This document shows, piece after piece, positions 60,301 through 64,000 of a stretch of DNA of 64,000 nucleotides. Within the stretch, counting starts at the first letter, position 1. Every line of letters begins with the position of its first letter. The notes under the pieces are model-generated. The model was not told the origin of the DNA. It did no database searches and was given only the letters and a program-made list of their open reading frames with translations. Where the stretch lies: the NCBI GenBank assembly GCA_905147135.1, contig LR990044.1, forward strand, positions 16,496,122 through 16,560,121, written 5' to 3'. Position numbers and translations under genes: made by a program. Origin of the DNA: Blastobasis lacticolella. Its lineage: Eukaryota > Arthropoda > Insecta > Lepidoptera > Blastobasidae.

Positions 60301-62303
60301 AGAATTATTTATTACTTACATCTGAATGGTTTCGATGTACGTATGCACATAATTATATTATAATTTACAAAGCGTCCTGCCTTTTGCACTGGTAGCTCGC
60401 CAGTTATGGTTTCCAATACAGTTCCGAATATATTAATGGCCGAATTCTCTTGAGACACCTTTCGTAAAAACAGAAAAATGGAAACAAGTTCTGAAATATT
60501 TTTTTTCTAATCAATCTTTAATAGCGCGTTGTATTTTATGATCAGTCAGGGTAATCAAACGAGCGTAAACTCGTGTTTATTATGTATCACGTATAGTGTA
60601 AGAGTTGAGTAGAGAGAAACGATGGATTAACATCGCCCTTGGACACAAGAGCCAGCAGCTTATGACGAAAGGATGCTGATGTTCGGGCAAAGTGGAGAAA
60701 ACAAAGTAGAATTCGGACCCTGGCAGAAGCCGGTGTTCACAGATCGAATGATGATGATGATAGTGTAAAAGTTCCTATGGTTTCATAACATTGCATTGTC
60801 ATTGAACTTACACTCAAAATTTCAGCTCCATTGGAAATCGGAAAGTGGATCAAATAAAACTTGCAAGATTCTGAGCAGAACAAACAAGGGGTCAGATGGT
60901 AATGTTGTATGATAGAATTGTATGATAGAATAAAAACAACAAAAATCATAAAAAAAATCCTGAAACCCCCCAAAAATAGCGAGAGATTGATTACGATTGT
61001 GTTTTGGATAGGACGCTGCTACGCGCGACAGCGATTTTGATTCTTGATAATGTAACCTTAGCATAGGCGATGATGATTAATTATAAGGTCATATTTAGGT
61101 ACAGTTGATACTACATGCTTACCAAACAAATTGACAAGTAATTATTTTAGTATTAAATTTTCCTTTTATTTTCCTGTGATAATTATCATTGCAAAAATTT
61201 ATTGCGAATAGATTATGAGAAAATAGATTATGTGATACAAGGCGATATCATCCAAGTACCTAATATTGAGTTATAAACTATAAAAAAAATTATGGTACGG
61301 TACGGTTATGCTCAAGCGCACGAGGGCCCGGGGTCTGTATTGACCATGATCCAGGATTTGGCAGATCAGGTAATTACAGTGGAGCGACTCCCATCTGACC
61401 TCGGTGATCTTGTTACCAGAGGAACCCGACCAGATTGGATCATAGTTACACATTCAGTCGCCTGAATGTGCTGGTTTCATCACAATGTTTTCCCTCACCG
61501 AAAGAGCAGCGGCTTGTGTTCAACTAACTACATAACTCGGAAAAGAGTCATTGGCCACAGTGGGTTTCGAGCCCGGTACCTGTCGCTTACGAGTGGGATA
61601 CCTTAACCACTAGGCCAGCGGCGCTCGTCAGCACCTAAACTTACTATTCGTCTTGGTAGGTAAATTATAGGTATGTATACGAAGGTACCTAGTAAAAGGT
61701 GGCTGTTGTCCAACATCAAAGGATTACCGTTTTTGTACTTTAGTTGGTAGGTATTATGTTCTACTCTAAATGAATATTTTCTTGCTAAATCCGACTGCTT
61801 GCAATAAGTACAATTATGGTTATTCTCATCGTATTATAATTATAAAATACGAGTACCTTTAGTATTTTATGTACTCTTAGTTATATAATAATATATTTAT
61901 AGTATTTTTACCTATTATTTTCGTTATATGTTCCGTGCCTCCTCTGGCACTTATTACGGCCAACGTGATTGGTTACCTCTTCCCAAAGGTCTGGAAGAGA
62001 TCGCTAAAAGCGATAAGACCGCCTTTTCGTGCATTTTGTTTTCTCGAGTACCTATCTTTGTCATTTTTAATGTGCGCAATGTAGATTTTACTTACTTAAT
62101 AAATAATGGTTATAAACTCACCTCCCTCAACTCAGGAAATCTTATGTTGTCAAAATCGCTGCTGGTGGTATTTTCCATCTTGATAATTCTCAAGTTACCA
62201 ACGATCACCACACAGCCCTCAAGCTGTCGCAAATTTTCTATGGAGCAACAATCGATGGACTGGCAGATAGATGAGTTTGTCCAAGTGTTTTTTAAGTTTT
62301 GGG
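42919..62303 (-). CDS. Insulin-receptor-like decoy receptor lacking a tyrosine kinase (six exons, N-terminus missing)
   Basis: Six exons join in frame with GT-AG junctions: 62303-62122, 53151-53011, 49606-49404, 46778-46632, 45538-45379 and 44826-42919, giving about 912 residues. Seen in order: most of an L1 domain (motifs [25 protein letters not shown]), a furin-like cysteine-rich region with paired CxxC motifs, an L2 domain ([14 protein letters not shown]), about three fibronectin type III modules, a 23-residue transmembrane helix (codons at 43140-43072) and a 50-residue tail ending in TAG. A real insulin receptor continues into a juxtamembrane NPxY motif and a kinase of about 270 residues; neither is present. 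Family knowledge: insects have kinase-less insulin receptor relatives (secreted SDR of Drosophila; decoy receptors in other orders) thought to sequester insulin-like peptides. Inference: this is a membrane-anchored member. The signal-peptide exon is missing, so the gene is 5' incomplete here. Confidence 0.9.
45271..45307. repeat. TA dinucleotide microsatellite
   Basis: About 18 TA units, in the last intron of the decoy receptor. Confidence 0.95.
45379..45538 (-). CDS. Decoy receptor exon: last furin-like repeats before L2
   Basis: The acceptor is TCTTGCAG and the first base completes the split threonine codon. The exon encodes [25 protein letters not shown] and CRKCLKCRM, the conserved ECP and CxxC motifs just before L2. 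The donor is ATG|GTAAGA in phase 0. The 160-base length is exactly one base plus 53 codons. Confidence 0.92.
45995..46262 (-). repeat. SINE family B copy (reverse)
   Basis: GGCGTTAATGTGCAGGTTGT through CCCGACCAGATTGGATCATG to TAACTCAGTAAAG; the tRNA head is lost. Confidence 0.8.
46430..46590 (-). repeat. Retroelement fragment (reverse)
   Basis: AACTGGCTTTCAAATCTGCC and GACAGACACACAAAGCCTCA are the reverse of the repeat near 17100-17220. Confidence 0.45.
46632..46778 (-). CDS. Decoy receptor exon: furin-like cysteine-rich repeats
   Basis: Starting after GGTTTCAG, the first base completes the split lysine codon. The 147-base exon encodes [20 protein letters not shown] and GQCVPICP, the regular C-x2/3-C spacing of a furin-like repeat in insulin/EGF receptors. 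It ends in AC|GTAAGT, splitting a threonine codon. Confidence 0.9.
46980..47723. mobile_element. TRIM-like miniature LTR retrotransposon (744 bp)
   Basis: Two near-identical 119-bp direct repeats (46980-47098 and 47605-47723; one difference seen) begin TGTGGCGACATCTATCGC and end AATCCTACA, giving TG...CA termini. The element is flanked by GATC on both sides, a 4-bp target-site duplication. A purine run CGGGGGGA sits just before the right repeat, as a polypurine tract should. The roughly 500-bp interior encodes no gag or pol. It contains AAGTGGTGACCCCGACGTGA, which I associate with the leader of arthropod gypsy elements (from memory). It lies in a decoy-receptor intron. Confidence 0.85.
47455..47554. 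repeat. Two 50-bp tandem units inside the TRIM interior
   Basis: CACGACTCACCGCATCGCCA begins at 47455 and again at 47505, with the following 30 bases nearly identical. Confidence 0.8.
47757..47948 (-). other. Possible mobile-element-derived open frame
   Basis: The frame reads [20 protein letters not shown] and [15 protein letters not shown]. It looks like decayed element coding sequence between the TRIM and the hAT MITE, but I cannot assign a family. Confidence 0.2.
48259..48636. mobile_element. hAT-type MITE (378 bp) with 8-bp target-site duplication
   Basis: The ends CAGCGTTGCCAG and CTGGTAACACTG are inverted repeats with two mismatches, starting with the CAG typical of hAT elements. ATTGGTCG stands immediately on both sides (48251-48258 and 48637-48644), an 8-bp duplication as expected for hAT transposition. 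The interior has no transposase frame, so it is non-autonomous. It sits in a decoy-receptor intron. Confidence 0.88.
49404..49606 (-). CDS. Decoy receptor exon: end of L1 and start of cysteine-rich region
   Basis: The exon begins after CTTTCAG with [17 protein letters not shown], then TCFILTVDW, which corresponds to the receptor motif with a conserved cysteine and the TIDW-like strand at the end of L1. It then passes into cysteines ([15 protein letters not shown]) that open the furin-like region. The donor is AA|GTGAGC, leaving two bases of a lysine codon. Its 203-base length matches that phase. The region between L1 and the first furin repeat is shorter than in vertebrate insulin receptors. 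Confidence 0.88.
50811..51392. repeat. Pair of about 58-bp direct repeats flanking a LINE end
   Basis: GTAATAACGTCCCAAGATCC at 50813 and GTAATAACGTCCCAAGACTC at 51336 start two similar 58-bp blocks. Between them, at about 51120-51310, is a reverse LINE 3' end (ATACCACTATGGTGGCAAAC). Confidence 0.6.
52690..52918 (+). repeat. Retroelement fragment
   Basis: CGTTCCCGCGGGAACCACAT, then AAAGTCCGTTCAGTAGTTTT and TTCGCATTTATAATATTA. The same end occurs reversed near 50145-50215. It lies just downstream of the L1 exon at 53011-53151. Confidence 0.5.
53011..53151 (-). CDS. Decoy receptor exon: middle of L1 domain
   Basis: The 141-base exon (47 codons, phase 0 to phase 0) lies between a TTTTCCAG acceptor and a GAG|GTAAGA donor. 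It encodes [20 protein letters not shown], continuing to an FPNLARIRG motif and DLPDLIE, the leucine-rich ladder of L1. Joining it to the upstream exon gives FPELRE followed by ITGYL, the spacing seen in insulin receptors. Confidence 0.92.
53388..53672 (+). repeat. SINE family B copy
   Basis: Diverged head (TTTAACCATTACGGGTTCCG) and clear body (ATGCTCTTTCGGTGAGGGAA, CAGTCGCTCCACTGCAATTA). Confidence 0.75.
54521..54596. repeat. 31-bp-arm hairpin with 14-base loop
   Basis: CTACTTACTTATCGTTAGAA at 54521 (31 bases to 54551) pairs with 54566-54596. The only imperfect position is a G-U wobble if the plus strand is transcribed. It lies inside the decoy receptor's large intron. Confidence 0.85.
54695..54840 (-). 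other. Candidate orphan terminal exon in the decoy receptor intron
   Basis: A strong pyrimidine tract and acceptor (TTTCTTTTTCTAG) ends at 54841. It is followed by an open frame encoding [19 protein letters not shown] and a stop, if the preceding exon leaves two bases, and then by AATAAA at 54700-54695. In phase 0 the frame is only two codons long. I find no matching upstream exon and do not recognise the peptide. It could be an alternative last exon, a nested gene's 3' end, or a decayed repeat. Confidence 0.3.
55935..55970 (-). repeat. Short RTE-like end fragment
   Basis: CCACGCGGACGAAGTTGCGG and CAACAGCTAG, a motif common at lepidopteran retroelement ends. Confidence 0.4.
56240..56480 (+). 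mobile_element. CR1/Jockey-like LINE 3' end
   Basis: GAAACGTGGCTTTGGCAGTG through GGTGACCACTTTCCATCAGG to CCTACCGTATAAAAAAATAT. Same family as 13940-14190 and related to 19057-19300. It stands about 700 bases past the 3' end of Akh. Confidence 0.75.
57080..57085 (-). terminator. Poly(A) signal of Akh
   Basis: AATAAA on the minus strand lies about 75 bases past the Akh stop codon, giving a short 3' UTR as expected for a neuropeptide gene of this kind. Confidence 0.7.
57160..57198 (-). CDS. Akh: Akh exon 2: C-terminus of the associated peptide
   Basis: A 39-base exon follows TGTATTTTCAG and encodes [12 protein letters not shown] and TGA. It is too short for ORF finding but restores the conserved second cysteine of AKH precursors. 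The intron between the two exons is about 1050 bases. Confidence 0.92.
   Translation of the reverse strand, partial: NEAERLLLCQKP
57160..58416 (-). CDS. Akh: Adipokinetic hormone precursor, Manduca type (two exons)
   Basis: Exons at 58416-58249 and 57198-57160 join in phase 0 to give a 68-residue precursor, close to the usual AKH length. A 20-residue signal peptide (MYK, then a leucine-rich core, ending AEA) is followed by QLTFTSSWG, then GKR. This gives an N-terminal pyroglutamate, a C-terminal amide from the glycine and dibasic cleavage. The rest is the AKH-associated peptide, with [15 protein letters not shown] and, from exon 2, [12 protein letters not shown]. Its two cysteines are typical of the family. 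AKH is made in the corpora cardiaca and acts on a G-protein-coupled receptor in fat body to mobilise lipid and carbohydrate. The gene lies wholly inside an intron of the decoy receptor, on the same strand. Identification rests on the exact nonapeptide and is very secure. Confidence 0.97.
58249..58416 (-). CDS. Akh: Akh exon 1: signal peptide, hormone and most of the associated peptide
   Basis: The ATG at 58416 opens 56 codons and the exon ends CAG|GTAACT. Reading past this donor would add 15 unrelated residues and a stop, which is the intron read-through form and not the family's C-terminus. Confidence 0.95.
58495..58500 (-). promoter_or_regulatory. TATA box of Akh
   Basis: TATAAA (minus strand) stands 79 bases before the Akh ATG in a GC-rich setting (GGGCCCGTATAAAGGAGCCC). 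This leaves room for a start site near 58470 and a 5' leader of about 50 bases without an intron. It shows that Akh has its own core promoter inside the host intron. Confidence 0.75.
59567..59745 (+). repeat. Family D repeat copy
   Basis: TGGCGCGACTTTGTTCGCAT to GGCGGAAAGCGGCACTGTTT. From 58520 to 59560, upstream of Akh, I see only AT-rich sequence and nothing that marks an enhancer. Confidence 0.65.
59782..59986 (-). repeat. SINE family C copy (reverse)
   Basis: ACAAATTCACACAGCGCCCC (tail) to CATGTTAACCAACTGAATCA (tRNA-like head). Confidence 0.8.
60600..60765 (+). pseudogene. RTE-like LINE 3' end
   Basis: [20 protein letters not shown] is encoded before an ATGATGATGATG tail, matching the end of RTE ORFs. 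Confidence 0.6.
61305..61628 (-). repeat. SINE family B, full-length copy (reverse)
   Basis: GGTTATGCTCAAGCGCACGA through GATGTTTTCCC-like bases to ACCTTAACCACTAGGCCAGC, so both body and tRNA-like head are present. Confidence 0.85.
61925..62060 (+). repeat. Common retroelement 3' UTR fragment
   Basis: TATTACGGCCAACGTGATTG, AAGGTCTGGAAGAGATCGCT and AAGCGATAAGACCGCCTTTT form a motif series that I recognise from lepidopteran LINE and SINE 3' ends. The 156-codon plus-strand frame here combines this with the antisense of the decoy L1 exon and is not a gene. Confidence 0.6.
62122..62303 (-). CDS. Decoy receptor exon: start of L1 domain
   Basis: This exon reads through [19 protein letters not shown] and FPELRE, matching the start of insulin receptor L1 domains. 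The donor is GAG|GTGAGT in phase 0. The acceptor is less certain. I chose the TTCAG ending at 62304, which leaves the exon starting two bases into a codon; an in-frame TAA lies upstream at 62358-62356, and the open stretch contains no ATG, so it cannot be the first coding exon. A second possible acceptor lies about 50 bases further into the exon, but using it would remove the conserved cysteine. Confidence 0.8.
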
Positions 62304-62462
62304 CTGAACACGTCGTCACGAAGATGAGGGTGAGCCTTTTGGACAAAAATATCGATTACAGAATTGTTAATGGACAGGTATATTTAGTGGATAGGTAGAA
62401 TAAATCGCAAATATATAATGTAAAAATAATAGTTTTATAACTACTATTAAAATTACATTTTT

Positions 62463-62517
62463 TTTGTCTAGTTTTTAGGTTGAACGGTAAGCCCGTTCAA
62501 CCTAAAAACTAGACAAA
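62463..62517. repeat. Perfect 25-bp-arm palindrome with 5-base loop
   Basis: TTTGTCTAGTTTTTAGGTTG (25 bases, 62463-62487) is the exact reverse complement of 62493-62517. It lies 160 bases upstream (minus strand) of the first recognised decoy-receptor exon. Confidence 0.9.
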
Positions 62518-63139
62518 TAAATTCTCAGTTTATTTTTTTATCTTGCACTTCTGTCGACAGTTATCACAGATATTGGAAAGTTAGCTACCTTAATGCTTAT
62601 GTAGAGTGGCCCTCAGGGATAAAATTCATGCCATGCTGTCAGCGAGACAAGTAATTAGATTGTCAAACACAAATTTGTAAACAAACGATTCAGTTTATGT
62701 ATTGGCAAAATAATTTAATATTTTGTGTTAAACGTTTTGTTATTTTATTATGTATTAGTAAAGTGCTCTAGACCACTACCTTAAGTATATTGTAAGTCGC
62801 TGGTTATCGCTCGTATAATGTGTGTAGAGGTGTAAAGAATATGTGTTAAAGATTCTTGTTTCATGAGCTTTTTATTTGAAATATTTCGAGGTTTCAGTAA
62901 TTTCTTGACTAAAATAATACGAAAAACTCTGTAATATATAGTGTGAAAACATCGACAATTCATAATTACCTATTTAATACCAAGATATATGTAAAATTAA
63001 TTTGGGTCGGGCGTGTGATAGTGATGTGTTCGCTGCTTTTCCCCAGTGTCGATGTAAACAAAAAATACCTATTGATCACGAGGAGTGGAAAAATTGGGGG
63101 AGATCGTACGCTAAAATAATAGTTGAAATAGCTTAGAAT

Positions 63140-63371
63140 TTTGTAAGTGAGTTGATCTGATTTTGAGTTGATGAGTTTTCCCTATTTATCTCTAATATTC
63201 TACCTAGTTTTCCATTATTACTAGTCGGCAGCGGCTTTTTATTATTACTAGCTAGCAACAAAAATAGCTTTGAAATTTGTGAGTTGATCTGATTTTGAGT
63301 TGATGAGTTTTTCTTATTTATCTCTAATATTCTACCTAGTTTTCCATTATTACTAGTCGGTAGCGGCTTTA
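63140..63371. repeat. Direct duplication of about 95 bp, period about 134
   Basis: GAGTTGATCTGATTTTGAGT through TTATTACTAGTCGG and AGCGGCTTT occurs twice (about 63148-63240 and 63281-63371) with few differences. I see no signal-peptide exon for the decoy receptor in 62520-64000. Confidence 0.85.
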
Positions 63372-63709
63372 ACCCACGCGCAGTTCGGATCTCTGTAAAC
63401 ACTCAACTTTCCCGCGGGAACTTATAACTTTCTCGGGATAAAAGTGACTATTGTCCATGGACTTACTACCCAAAGGGACTGCGCACTGCTTTGACTAAAA
63501 CCGGGCAGAGCGAGAGTCACCATCGATAGTCCTGTGTCCCTTTCTAGTGTTGCCACCATCGTTGATGCAAATTTCGAATTACTTTTATTATTTGGCGCGG
63601 ACACCGACCTCAGGGCCAGGCAGAGCCGGACCGGGTGCAATCTGAAGGTCATGTTTTCACCAGGATCCAGCCCAAGCCTACCCTGCTACTCGGAAACTAT
63701 TGGTCTTAA

Positions 63710-63946
63710 AACACTAGTTCCTAGAGCAATACGATAGTACTCATCGAGATCTACATTTTGGATGACAGTTCTAAGTTTGACAGCTGTCATACGAAATGTA
63801 GATCTCGACGAGTACTATGATATCTCTTTAGAAACTAGTGTTCTAGAACCAATGGGTTCCGAGTTATAACACATTTAAGTTTGACAGCTGTCACCCGAAA
63901 TGTAGATATCGACGAGTACTATCACTTCTCTTTAGGAACTAGTGTT
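63710..63946. repeat. Foldback element with an extra direct copy of one arm
   Basis: Bases 63710-63768 (from AACACTAGTTCCTA) are inverted relative to 63781-63842 (ending ACTAGTGTT), sharing GAGATCTACATTT and GTACT cores. A further copy in the same direction as the right arm lies at 63877-63946, starting AAGTTTGACAGCTGTCA. It may continue past the window edge. Confidence 0.7.
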
Positions 63947-64000
63947 GTAGGATAAATCGTTACCGAACTCTATTATCTGTTTCGTGGAACAAAAACTCGT

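Noticed and set aside
62110..62346. Minus-strand frame read as a protein starting with a signal peptide ([14 protein letters not shown])
   Set aside because: The apparent start codon is TTG, not ATG, with an in-frame TAA just upstream. The segment is better explained as intron running into a splice acceptor at 62304.
61928..62398. 156-codon plus-strand open frame
   Set aside because: Its first third is a common retroelement 3' end and the rest is the antisense of the decoy receptor L1 exon, which has the domain match and splice sites.
63422..63652. Minus-strand ATG frame as the missing signal-peptide exon of the decoy receptor
   Set aside because: The N-terminus (MTFRLHPVRLCLALRS) lacks a convincing hydrophobic core and no donor in the needed phase is seen after it.
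1..64000. CRISPR array, operon or bacterial-type system
   Set aside because: The window is eukaryotic: spliced genes, SINEs and microsatellites. No regularly spaced repeat array is present.

Overview
This window is nuclear DNA of a moth or butterfly (Lepidoptera). Three things point there: an adipokinetic hormone precursor with the lepidopteran Manduca-type nonapeptide, long AT-rich introns with GT-AG junctions, and a dense load of SINE and non-LTR remnants with GAT/ATG-microsatellite tails of the kind common in Lepidoptera. I cannot name the species. The window is gene-poor; I can support three protein-coding loci and one unexplained terminal exon.

Layout. Positions 1-22500 contain no gene I can support. 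They hold repeats: two tRNA-related SINE families, a short GAT-tailed family (called A here), ends of RTE-like and CR1/Jockey-like LINEs, and several foldback elements. A single-coding-exon secreted protein of unknown function lies at 22543-23925 (+), and a 174-bp MITE with perfect 28-bp terminal inverted repeats sits between its stop codon and its poly(A) signals. Positions 25000-42800 are again intergenic, with more repeats and the 3' end of a Penelope-like element carrying a GIY-YIG endonuclease remnant at about 32800-33260.

The main locus occupies 42919 to at least 62303 on the minus strand. Six exons assemble in frame into an insulin-receptor-like ectodomain (L1, furin-like cysteine-rich, L2, fibronectin type III), one transmembrane helix and a 50-residue tail that ends at a stop codon with no tyrosine kinase. 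It is best read as a membrane-anchored decoy insulin receptor; its signal-peptide exon is not identified and probably lies beyond position 64000. Its 9-kb intron contains a complete two-exon adipokinetic hormone gene (57160-58416) on the same strand, with its own TATA box and poly(A) signal. A presumed insulin-signalling antagonist and the fly's glucagon-like hormone equivalent are thus physically interlocked. Other introns of the same gene carry a clean miniature LTR element (TRIM) and a hAT-type MITE with an 8-bp target-site duplication.

Joint function is inference: a decoy receptor would bind insulin-like peptides without signalling, while AKH mobilises lipid and sugar, so both oppose insulin action. 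Whether the nesting couples their expression cannot be read from sequence alone.
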